Shown here: positions 1-9,564 of the stretch, piece after piece | Position numbering within the stretch: position 1 is the stretch's first letter | Layout of the letters: each line of letters begins with the position of its first letter | Assembly: GCF_030272615.1 (NCBI RefSeq) | Contig: NC_081415.1 | Location: forward strand, 420,292,257 to 420,356,256 | Length of the DNA stretch: 64,000 nucleotides | DNA from: Cryptomeria japonica | Lineage: Eukaryota; Streptophyta; Pinopsida; Cupressales; Cupressaceae | Direction: 5' to 3' | Notes under the pieces: generated by a model | Seen by the model: only the letters and a program-made list of their open reading frames with translations | Databases searched by the model: none | What the model was told of the DNA's origin: nothing | Made by a program: the position numbers and the translations under genes

Positions 1-15
1 TGTAGATTCATCTTC

Positions 16-456
16 CTATTTTTCTATGTCAAGAAGTTCATCCAAAGGAGACATACAGACTTCTACTTCTATTATGTATTGTTGGTCCTCCTCTGGCTCA
101 TAGCTCATACTTCCCTCTTCACCTGCATCATAAAACACATCAAGGAACCATTGCTCCAACTCCCTCCATGATGAGATTCTATGTGTAGGGAGTAATTCAT
201 AAGCTTCTCTTGCATTGTCCTTCAAAGTCCTGACAAATAATTTCATCACATAATCTTTTGCATAAACCTCATAATCCTTTACAAATGTATAAAATATATC
301 CAAATGATCAATTGTTGATTCATTATATTCCCCATGGAATTTTGGTACAATTTGTGAAAGCTTAGGGAACAACTTGTTTGGAATACATTGAAAGCCACTG
401 AGATCCAATGGCCTAATGCCATCTGGAATAAAAGGCTTTCTTTGAAACATTTTCAA
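16..456 (-). pseudogene. Ty3-gypsy gag fragment (N-terminal part)
   Basis: An uninterrupted 146-codon reading frame starts at the ATG ending at 456 and runs towards the window edge. Its middle reads DNAREAYELLP followed by SWRELEQWFLDVF. This is the pattern of the retrotransposon gag (capsid) family, where an 'ARxxYxxLP' helix is followed by 'W.eL...F...F'. Gag would coat the element RNA and form cytoplasmic particles. The frame is far shorter than a normal gag of about 400 residues or more, and the acidic tail after GEEGSM does not look like a nucleocapsid. Either the copy is truncated or the rest lies beyond position 1 in another frame. Upstream on the same strand lies a leader with primer-binding-site-like motifs, which supports this as the first gene of a minus-strand element. 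Confidence 0.7.
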
Positions 457-484
457 AAAGGAAATTTTTCATCTCCCTCTAGGT

Positions 485-1036
485 CTCTTCCCCTAGTAGA
501 GTCACATATTGAAATAAAACTTCTTATTAGGTAGAGTCGCCACCTCCTATGGAGGAATAATTACTTATTAATCTCCTAGGTTCTTCCTTTCAGTAGAGCA
601 CCTTAAATGAGATCCTAGAATTGATGTCTTACAGACAACTCCCAGTAGAGTTGCCAATCTATTGTGCGACTCAGATGGGGAAAACAAAACTTATCAATTC
701 TTCAATGAAAAATACTAGAGCTTCTAGGTGAATGTCAAACTATGTATGACAACTCCCTAGTAGAGTCGCCAATCTATTGGTTGTGGGACTCATATGGAGA
801 ACTCTCAACTGGTTACTAATTCAATGATCTATCACCAGAGATTCTAAATTATATTTTACCAATATCTTCAATTTAACTTCCGAGTAGAATCTTAATAATT
901 CCTCCCTAGCAGATTCGCCAGTCTGTTGAGTGACTCAGATGGGGAAAACAAAACTTATAAAATCTTCAATGAAAAAACACCAGAGCTTCTAGGTGAATGT
1001 CAAACTATGTATGAAAACTCCCCAACAAAGACGCCA
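485..1036 (-). repeat. Leader with repeated PBS-like motifs and a duplicated 105-bp block
   Basis: Read on the minus strand, the motif TGGCGACTCTACTAGGGAG or a close variant recurs at about 490-505, 528-542, 639-656, 753-771, 902-920 and 1018-1036. It resembles the TGGCGACTC primer-binding site known from Ogre/Tat elements (tRNA-Arg type, from family knowledge). Two near-identical blocks of about 105 bp, 668-771 and 932-1036, each begin with GACTCAGATGGGGAAAAC and end in one of the motifs. They are offset by about 264 bp. The array lies directly upstream of the minus-strand gag. Only one motif can be the working PBS, and the best match to the consensus is 753-771. Confidence 0.6.
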
Positions 1037-1040
1037 ATCT

Positions 1041-2385
1041 GTTGGTTCACAAAACCGCAGATTGGAAAACCAAAAGACTTGCTAAATCCTCAAGTAATCC
1101 AATCAGCCTTGGCCAACGAATAGGGATGGTCAAAGACCAAATCCCTTTGCACTTTAGGCTCCACTGAACCTAGGTGGGTATGCCTCTTCCTCACAAGCAC
1201 AAAAGAGGTTATTTATAGTGGATGTAGACCTTTTAACAAGTCTACATAACTGACAAATTATTGTTCTGCAACTATGCTTTATTATGTGCTTTAAACGAAT
1301 GCTTTGAAAAGAAATGATTGTGAATGTATATTGAAAATGAGATTGCTCTCAGGACTTAAATGAAATTTGCATAGATCAATTCATATAGGATTTGGGAAGA
1401 ACATTTCTCTATCAAGGACCTTGAATGCATACAGATTAAAACCTTAAAAGATCAATAACAAACCTTAAAAGATCAATAACAAACCAGTGCCTCTATCCAG
1501 GGATATATATGACACTTTGTGGACAAAATATCTTATCAACTCAAGAGATAATTTCTCATCAACTATGAAGGGTCAGTATGCGTTACACAAACAATAAGAA
1601 CTCAATCTTTCACTTAATGCAACAAAATGTGATTCACATCATAGCAAATCTATAAACAGATTTATCAAGAGGACAAAGATAATCATCAACACAAAAGTGT
1701 ACACAATATTTGGAAAAAGAAACAACGAACCTTTTATATTAATCTTCAGGAAATAATTGCATACATAAGCTGCACTTGCAGATACTCGATTACAAATTGC
1801 TTGCACAAAATGATACTTCTTCTTCCTACAAACTTCTCTAATACAAAATGATATTCAATCCTTACAATAGTATCTTGTTCTTATGACTCTCCCCCCCAAA
1901 TTACATATAAAAATGACTCCCTCTAAGTATCTAAATCAAAAGGCATATATGAAAGGACATACCCTTTCATACACAAAAGAGAGTTACAGATAGTTACATT
2001 CCAAAGGACACACCCTTTGGTTTAATAATTAATTACAAATGAGAATCCTTAAAAATACTAAATGATACTTAAATCATGTGTCTTTTATTCTCCGCCTTGA
2101 TAAAGTTCCTCGGCAAATATTCATCATCTTCTCAATATCTCCTACACACAAGATAAGCCAATCCAATTCCTTGATTTGAAAATTAAACATATTCCACCTT
2201 AGATTTTAGTTTGAAAAGTCAATAATCTTTATACAAATACTTGTTAAATATAATTCAATAAAACCAAAGCATTTACATTTTAAGAAAATAATTTTGCAAA
2301 CATAACATCCATTTATATAAAATAACACTTTACCATAAAAAGATTGTTATATCAAATAAATTAAAAGAAAATACTTCCCTTTATA
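1041..2385 (-). other. Probable 5' LTR or untranslated region of the minus-strand element
   Basis: There is no credible coding sequence here. Composition is AT-rich. A TATA-like stretch lies at about 1209-1217 (TATAAATA on the minus strand), in the position expected for an LTR promoter driving the leader and gag below 1040. I could not find a matching second LTR or clear ends, so the outer boundary is a guess. Confidence 0.35.
1441..1482. repeat. 21-bp direct tandem duplication
   Basis: The 21-bp unit beginning ACCTTAAAAGATC occurs twice in a row without a mismatch (1441-1461 and 1462-1482). This is a small slippage or repair duplication inside LTR-like DNA. Confidence 0.85.
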
Positions 2386-3520
2386 ATGACATCTGTGAAT
2401 CAGTATTATTCTTTTGGCCAAACTTCCTCCCTTGGCGAGATGTTCATAGGTCTTATCGATTATGTAGTTTCATCGATACTTTTTTTATTTTCGATGGGAC
2501 CGCTTTTGATTTCTTCGATGAACTTCATGTTGATGAAACTACTGCTTTCGATGAGTCCTTTTAGAGATCCATCACATCTTAGGTTTGTTCAATAAGTCAT
2601 TTTTTGATGACATGCCACCTAACTACCACTTCTACTGCTAACTCATTTTTACCGGACCCACCGCGTGTCACCTCTAGATTGGCTCTGGGGTCTCTGTCCT
2701 GCCACCTTAGCATGGCCTCACTAACCGCCGGAATGAAGCTCTCCCTTGTTGCCTAGCCACGATGGATATTCATCATGCATCTTTGCATAGCGGATCAATG
2801 ACAATCGTTAGATTTTTGACAACCTGCTCGCACATTATCTCCTCTGAATTGCTTCCTTAGCAGGCCCCATGACTCAGTCGCCATGTCGCGGTGAATAAAC
2901 ATCGCACATCTTCCGATCACAGTATAGCAACCACCATCAGATCGACTCGACCGACCGTCCAATCTTCCTTATCTGCTTGGCCTTTAACCTTGCTTGAGCG
3001 ACTCTCTCTTCTCTTTATCCATTTGTGCTGCGTGTCACTCTTTGGTTCGCCCGTGAATCCACTTACCCACCACTTGGACCTGGGTTCTTCTTCTTCGCTC
3101 CACCACATGGCACATCTTGATTCACTTGCAGATCCACTGGGATGACACCTCATATGCCACCTTAGCAGTCGCTATGTCGCTGGGTATATAGGTCATGCAA
3201 CTTCCTATTGCAGTATAGCGACCGTCGTTGGATCAATCCACCCAATTGTTAGATCTGTTTGACTTTCTCGATCTTTAGCCTCAATCCTTGCTAGTCTATC
3301 ATAAAATTTGGACACCTTGAGATGTGCACGCATGCGGGGTCCACTTGGTCACTGAGCTAGCTCCTTGTCAAAAGCCTTTAAGCTTTGACACTATGGATGT
3401 GTGTGACTTTCTATTTAATTATAAAAATATCCTCTCCACAACCAATGTAGGATAAATGGTTTTATGCCTCCCCTGCTATTGCATGTGTTCTATGCCTGAG
3501 CCTTTGTTTGAAAACTTCCG
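2386..3520. repeat. GC-richer tract with degenerate repeated blocks
   Basis: Compared with its AT-rich surroundings this stretch is GC-rich. It repeats a theme: 'CCTTAGCAg..', a 'GTCGCxATGTCGC' core (2877-2890 and 3166-3180), and 'CAGTATAGCrACC' followed by 'GGATC/AGATC' (2920-2945 and 3210-3235). A weaker copy lies at 2755-2820. Several short frames cross it on both strands, but none resembles a known family and they overlap, so I call no gene. It may be the regulatory (U3) part of an LTR. Confidence 0.45.
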
Positions 3521-3770
3521 AGCCTAGTTTGTAGCCACGTGACCCCTGGCAACTACGTTTGCTTGGAAGCTTCTAATGTCTGGTCTACTGCTCCATTTGT
3601 GCAAGCTCGGAGGACTGACAATGCCATTCATGAGGCATTTGATCTTTTGGACAACTTCATTTTCTTCAGTTATGCTCTTGCATATAAGACACCGACAGTA
3701 AATGCTCATATGATAGGAAAAAAGGCATCCATATATAGCATAAAATATTTTGTAAAAATATGTGCTAACA

Positions 3771-4680
3771 TGTTCTAAGGGTTTGACTTTGTATCAGATT
3801 GAGATGCGATGATCATTCAACGATTGTAATTGATTGTAATGATCCATTTGATGATATGTAATGAGTTGTAAAGATCTATGATGATCTATGTTGTAAGTCT
3901 TAGGGTTTTGTAACTGACTAAGTTGTAAAGGTTATTTATATTGGTACAGTTGATGTTTGTTGTGTCGGTGGTTTTGAGAAGAGTGTGAAGTCGAACCAGA
4001 GTATGAGATCTGCCAGAGTGTAGCAGTTTTGAAGAAAGAATTGGATCTGATTAAGCAAGCATTTAAGTGCTATACCCAGATCATTCATTGTTGTTCTCTA
4101 ACAATTACAACAACAAAATCCCTTAACCAGGTAGGTCCTAACATGCCTTACATTGTAAATCCCTTAATCGGGTAGCTCTACGTCTGAGTGTTAAATCCTT
4201 TTGCAAGGTTGATCCTAACAGGTCAAAGCTCCTAACAGGGCTCATCATCTAAATCCCTTAACCGGGTGACTCCTAACAGGGTCTTCTCCTAACAAGGAAT
4301 CATTATAAGCTTCTAACCAGACTAGGTTCCTAACAGGGTGTATTCCGAAAGAGTGCCCAATTTTTGTGGGTACCAATTCCCACCGTGGTTTTTCCCTATT
4401 TGGGTTTCCACGTGAAAAGCATGTTGTTCATATGGTGAATGTTTTTATGTGCTATTATGTTTTACTTTTAGTTTATGCATGTTGATGAACATTTAATGAG
4501 TAGTTCTAATAAACTAGTTTAATAGTTGGTTATCAGTGATTACCAGTAATGGTAAAGAGTTTATTACTGGTTTATGATTGATTTGGTAAAGTTTGCAAGT
4601 TCAAGTTTTAAGTTTGAAATTATTGTTAATACTGATTCACCCCCCCTCTCAGTATTAACCAGATCCTCTAAAGATTAACA
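3771..4680 (+). mobile_element. Copia-type LTR (solo or 3' LTR), boundaries approximate
   Basis: The stretch begins TGTTCTAAGGG and ends AAGATTAACA, giving TGTT..AACA ends. Near its 3' end it carries 'CCACCGTGGTTTTTCCC..TGGGTTTCCACGT' (about 4380-4415), followed by a C-run and CTCTCAG (4640-4652). Both are hallmarks of the 3' part of many plant Copia LTRs and also occur in the well-bounded LTR at 24054-24957. Short internal repeats of 'AAATCCCTTAAyCGGGT' lie at 4120-4275. No primer-binding site follows, so this is not a 5' LTR of a plus-strand element. I see no target-site duplication, so the ends may be off or the copy rearranged. Confidence 0.6.
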
Positions 4681-5571
4681 AGGGACTTATCCCTTAACTG
4701 AGCCATAGAGGGTAACACTCAAGTCTCTTCAAGAATTTAATGCTTTGAATAAGGTATCCCTTTAAACCTTGCAAATTCATTTACCCCTTGGATAAAATGT
4801 TTATCCATTAACCTAACCCTAACCAAATCACCTAAGGTAACCATCAAGTCTCTTTAGGCATTTAATGCTTTCTTATGATGCCACTTGTCACCATTGCATT
4901 GGTGGAAGTTGAAAACATGGATTAAGGATCAATCCCTCCTCATGCAATCCTAGCCCTTGCTAAGCCGAATCAATCCTAGCCATCCAATTACCCATTTCCT
5001 CTATGAATAGAGATCATCCTTTCATTATCAGGGATCCATGTTTTCATATATCAAAGTTAGCTCTATCTATATTTTGTCCCTAATTGTCTCTCTCACAAGC
5101 ATATCAATAATATTAGATATCAAACATTTTAGATCATAATCTCATTATCATAACATAGTAATCTCATTATCATAGCAAAGTATCATAATCTTATTATCAT
5201 AGATCAATTATAGCAACATTATCATTATCTTATTAGATCTTTAATTGCACAACATATAGATCATTTTATCATAGCACTCATTCTTTAGGTTGTCATTCTG
5301 AAAGTCAAGTTCTGAATTATTTGAGAGCAAAACCATGACTTGAAGAATCCTTGGAGATAGAGAATAATGGAACTCCTTAGAAGGATGGTTTGCTTAATTG
5401 ATTTTTAATTGCATCTTTTTTATATGTTGTTTCATTGGTGTGTCACTTATATTTTGATCATTTGATAGTCACTCTTTTGTGCACACAACTTCCATTTTGC
5501 TAAAAAAATTGTAGCAATTGCTACGTTCTCTTGGTGTACCTTTGAGTCAATTTCAATCCAAGTTCTGCTTT
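4681..5571. other. Unassigned LTR-like or intergenic DNA with short direct repeats
   Basis: No coding sequence is visible. A 36-bp segment is repeated at 4711-4746 and 4835-4870 ('GGTAAC..TCAAGTCTCTT..ATTTAATGC'). A unit of about 23 bp, 'AATCTCATTATCATA', recurs three times at 5139-5205. The stretch lies between a Copia LTR and the end of gene X. It could be the flank of the Copia insertion or the leader of another element. Confidence 0.35.
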
Positions 5572-7376
5572 CCTTTGTCTTTTGACAAGGCCAACTATAT
5601 ATTGGTACCTGTTCCACATTATTTGCAAATGAGGTACCAACTTTGAAATTTAGCTTCGATCAATTTTTGAGCCATTTTAAACTTATGAATTTTTAGATCA
5701 TTACTAAGCCTTTGGGTTTCCTCGTGAGCCTTGACTAGTCATCTTTTTGCCTCTATCCTCTTTTCCTTCTTAATAGACAGGTCAATCTTCAATTTAGTAG
5801 TATTATGTTTTGTATATAATAGAGGAGCTTGTTGTTGAGAAGTTCTTAATCTCTCATTTAGCTCACAATTCTTCCTCTCCAACTCCTCTTTCCTAGTTAT
5901 GAGCTTCTCTTTCTGCAGCCCTAGTAAATAATGTAGTATTTACATTCAAATTTGTACCCTATTTTGCAGTGACATTTTCCACTCTATAAACAATAAAGTG
6001 CCCCAAAATATGTTGTAGATCAGCAATGGTTATAGGCCTCTTTTTAGGTGGATACAAACATCATGTAGCCAACAATTTATCACTACGCCTAAAATTTGAA
6101 CCATGGCACAACTTATCTATTCCTTCATCACTTAACTTAAGATTCAAATCTTGATATCTAGTGAGATTATCAATGGCAATCCAAGAGGACATATTTGTCC
6201 CTAAAAGGGGCATTCATCTCACTACATTTAACAATTCTCTTCCCTTCTTTGGAGTCATGTCCTTGGTTTGTTCTTCGACCTCCGCCCAAAATTGTTTGAC
6301 AAACTCATCTATTATCTCTGGGGGGTATTAAGAATTTTGTCATTCAATTTCCTTCCCCCAAATTTATTAATAAACACTTTAAAATCACTTGTATTGATGA
6401 AATCATCATCAGATACAAACTTCTTAGAAGTCAAAGCTCTAACTTCATTCGTTAAGAAATAAATAATTTCAATAATTTTGCCATCTTGATCATTTAGGGG
6501 TTGGTAAGCTGGCACATCCACTTGCATTTGCATTTGGTGTATAACCTCTTTCTCTTCCTCATGGGGTATTTCACTTTCTCCCACATTTTTTGATACTTCC
6601 ATTCCTATTGATGGAGCGGGAGACATTTGAGCTAAAGGAGAAACAACCCTATGTCCTTCCACCTTGATGGATGAGACACTGGGTGAAGATGGGGAAAGGA
6701 TTGCCATATTTGATGTCAAGCTAGATTCATGCTAGAGTAACAACTCCAGTCTTGCTATCTTATCATCCTTGTTAGAAAATGCACCCTTGTATGCGGGTCA
6801 ACCAACTTTCTTGATTTCTCATCCTATCAAATTCTTGTCCATGCTTTAACCCTTTTTATAGTGACTTCATAAGTGGGGTAATTCCTTGTTAATTCCTCTT
6901 TTAGCAAAAAATTGTGATCATGTGTGATTAAACCTACAAACTTTCCTGCGAATGTGATATATTGTTTTGAATCAACTTTCTTGCCCTATGAAGAAACCTG
7001 AAAAATCTCCAATATGAAGATAAGAAGGGAGAAAAGAACCCTTATGTGACTTATCAAAAGGAGCATTTGCCTCATACATTTGTCTAATTATTTATAGATA
7101 TACCAATCTGTTAGGAACTATCAAAGGTAACAAATGTGGTTGTCCCTTAAATCCATAGAGTCTTATGTAAGTATGCTTCTCGATGATGAACCAATCAACC
7201 CAATTATGGATTATTTTAACCTTTATCTCTTGTTCCCTTCCTTAAGGCCTTAAGAACTTCACGATCTTATCTAACATCCTTGGAGGGTTATGATCAAATA
7301 AACCATAAAGTTTCAGAGCAAAATGTTCCTCATAACATAAATTTTGGGCATGCATATAACCACCGTCTCAAATAGA
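5572..7376 (-). pseudogene. Accessory gene X, copy 1 (antisense to Tat element A)
   Basis: Reading downward from 7376, the minus strand encodes GYMHAQN (about 7350), then IIEKHTYIRLYGF (7149-7190) and PSYLHIGDF (about 7030). After several stops comes a clean 135-codon frame (6719-6312) rich in Ser, Pro and Glu. It ends in a lysine/glutamate/leucine-rich, coiled-coil-like part around 5960-5700 (for example ERKNCELNERLRTSQQQ). The first part closely matches the copy at 54660-56020, so this is a true gene relic and not a chance frame. I do not recognise the family. The layout is globular domain, Ser/Pro linker, coiled coil. It lies on the strand opposite gag-pol, as antisense ORFs do in some Tat elements. 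The start is missing: the sequence changes to LTR-like DNA at 7377. Confidence 0.6.
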
Positions 7377-8519
7377 TGTCCACATTTTTCAAGTTTTCAG
7401 GTTTTCATTTCTTGTTACAAAGGTTTAAAAGGAACTCCACATTTTATTTCTTGCAATTTATTTGGTGCTAGATAAAAAGAGCTTCACATTTCATTTGGTG
7501 CCATAAAAATAACTTCACTTTCTTTTCTTGCAAAGGATAAAATCAACAACAAAAGAACCTTCCTTTCTTTGCAAGTAGCTCACATCTTGTTTTGGTGCAA
7601 GCAAAAAAGAACAAGTTAGATTTTATTTTCTTATTGCAAAGGATTAATGAACAAACATATGTGCTTTGTTTTGTGATATGTATATGCTCTCCCCTTAATT
7701 GGGTGACCAAAACACCAGAATCACTCTTTTATTTATTACAATTAGGTTAAATCTATTAGCAGTCCTGCCGTCCTGAGAAGCCCATAAGGCCGATGAGAGG
7801 GGAACGACCTAAGTGGGAATGGTTAATTCCAAGTATTCCAACCCACTATAATCAAATGTGGATTGTGATAAAAATCACATCCAACGATAATGTTCTTTGA
7901 TAGTCGTTCCCTAGTATCCTTGTGATACGTAAAACCTTTCTTTTAAAGGTTGGGAAGCCTCTTGAGGGAGTTTCTCATTAACGCACTGAACGAAACCCTT
8001 ACTATGAACTTTAAGGGTAGAAGCCAAGCTATGTTAGTTATCCAAACATTATAGTATCACAGTGCAAGGGTGGGGAAGAATCCGCCCCCAAGAACTCACC
8101 ATAGGACTCCCAAGAAAATGATCCAATTGAGAAATAATTATCTTTGGTTCAACTTTTAGAAAAAAGGCAAAAAAACGGGAGCACTTTAGGGTGTGAGAAG
8201 GTTGTTTGAGCTGAAGGGGTTCCAAGATGTGGGTTGTGGTATTATTAGTGACCCATGAGAATAGGAGAGTCTCATTGAAGTGTCTTTATTGTTCAAACCA
8301 GTGAAAACAAAAGGGATTTGAAAATATCCTTGAACATACACTCATTGTTTAGATTATAGGGTGAAACAAATCGAAAACTGTTGTCTTATTGTTGGATGTG
8401 TTTTGAGTCATTTTTCAGAAAATCATCCATTACACACTCAAAATTTTTACCAAAAAAAACATAGTCATAATTGTCAAAATTTGTAGTCAACAAAACATTG
8501 TAGCACATCAACAACTTAT

Positions 8520-8840
8520 ATTAGCGCATTGATATAGTCTTTTAGCACATTGAATCACCATAATAATGCACTAAGGCCATCTAGTAGCGCATTTATAGAA
8601 AACATTAGTGCATCAAGTGCCAACAATAGTGTATCAGACAAGCAAAAATTTTCAAACCTACAACACAGTCAAAATAGTCAATCTTGGTCCCAGTTTAGCA
8701 CATAGGTAGGACAATTTAGCACATATGTGGGACAACATAGCGCATAGATGGAAAAAACAAATGCATTGATGAGATCTTTTAGTGCATACATTGTCTGTTT
8801 TAGCACATAGATTTGTTAACTGTTTAACACCTTGGACAAA
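8520..8840 (+). repeat. Array of TTTAGCGCAT / GCACATTGATG words
   Basis: About ten copies of degenerate words such as TTAGCGCATTGAT, TTTAGCACATAG and AGCGCATAGATGG occur at irregular spacing of roughly 20-40 bp. The same array lies inverted at 60460-60780 and another in plus orientation at 62063-62250. Decay turns GCGC into GCAC or GTGC, as expected from methylated CpG. Such arrays in LTRs can be enhancer-like protein-binding sites; that role is inferred. Confidence 0.6.
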
Positions 8841-8973
8841 GGGTAAAAATTGAAGTTTTCCTAGAAAATTGGAATCATTTTCAGACACCCTTTTCAAAGT
8901 AGAGTTTTTCTCTTATCAAACAAAAATTTAAAATTTGGAAAATCAGGTTATCACAAGTGCAATTATCTCATAT

Positions 8974-9344
8974 TGTTACAAGTGCGGTTGTCGTTGCACC
9001 AAAAGATCGACTTGTTATGCCCGATACAACCACTAGACTTATAGAATCAACAAGAAGCTGTTAAGCCATGTCACAAACCTGAGGGTTGCATTGCACAAGA
9101 CAAGGAGGCCAAGGCCACACACCTTGCAATAATCCCCTCCCAAGTGCAAGTGAGGGGTTTGAACTTGTTATTAAGCTCTGATACCACTTGTTATAAGTGT
9201 GGTTGCCATTGCACCAAAAGATCAACTTGTTAATGCCCGATACAACCACTAGACTTATAGAATCCACAGGAGACGGTTAAGCCATGTCACAAACCTGAGC
9301 GCTGTACTGCACAACACAAGGAGACCAAGGGAACACACCTTGCA
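8974..9344 (-). mobile_element. TRIM (terminal-repeat retrotransposon in miniature), 371 bp
   Basis: Two direct repeats, 8974-9128 (155 bp) and 9189-9344 (156 bp), both begin TGTTAyAAGTG and end CACCTTGCA. They enclose only about 60 bp. The internal part holds GCTCTGATACCA at 9175-9186, the reverse complement of the initiator-Met primer-binding site TGGTATCAGAGC, two bases from the right LTR. Next to the left LTR is a pyrimidine run, AATCCCCTCCC (9129-9139), a polypurine tract on the minus strand. This is the full TRIM architecture without coding capacity, read on the minus strand. The matching region of element B lacks it. Flanks (CATAT and ACACA) do not match as a target duplication, so the site has decayed or been rearranged. 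The LTRs differ at several positions, so it is not young. Confidence 0.85.
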
Positions 9345-9564
9345 ACACAAACAAATCAAACTGCTCAATTATCAATCCAATCTCTAATTTTTAGCAGAGT
9401 TTCACTATCAAGATACATCACCCTTTATCACGAAACAAAAATCCAAATTAGATTAACTAAGTCTCATCAATAAGGAGGATCTTTCCTATTTTGACTTAGG
9501 TATCTCACATCAAATTATAACTCACAACAAAGATCAAAATTTTAAAACAATCTCAATCGCCTGT

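Larger units (their letters stand above)
7377..9564 (+). other. LTR/leader region of Tat element A
   Basis: The same sequence occurs inverted at 60066-61905 in front of the gag of element B, so this is an element-borne control region. It is most likely an LTR plus leader. It begins TGTCCACATTTTTC at 7377 directly beside truncated gene X and ends at the gag ATG (9565). The middle carries many TTTAGCGCAT-like words. A TRIM is inserted at 8974-9344 and is absent from the B copy. I could not find a PBS (no TGG near the expected end in either copy), so the LTR/leader border is undefined. Confidence 0.5.

Noticed and set aside
2891-3153. Overlapping frames of about 80 codons on both strands
   Set aside because: They overlap, have no recognisable domain and lie in a repeated GC-richer block.
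3539-3778. A 79-codon plus-strand frame that looks mildly protein-like
   Set aside because: I could not match it to a family and it runs up to an LTR boundary; support is too thin for a gene call.
4795-4815. Telomere-like AACCTAACCCTAACC
   Set aside because: Only two to three units, also seen as AACCCTAAG in the Copia LTR; not an interstitial telomere array.
9061-9267. Minus-strand frame of 68 codons
   Set aside because: It lies across the TRIM LTR, PBS and internal part, which explain the sequence.
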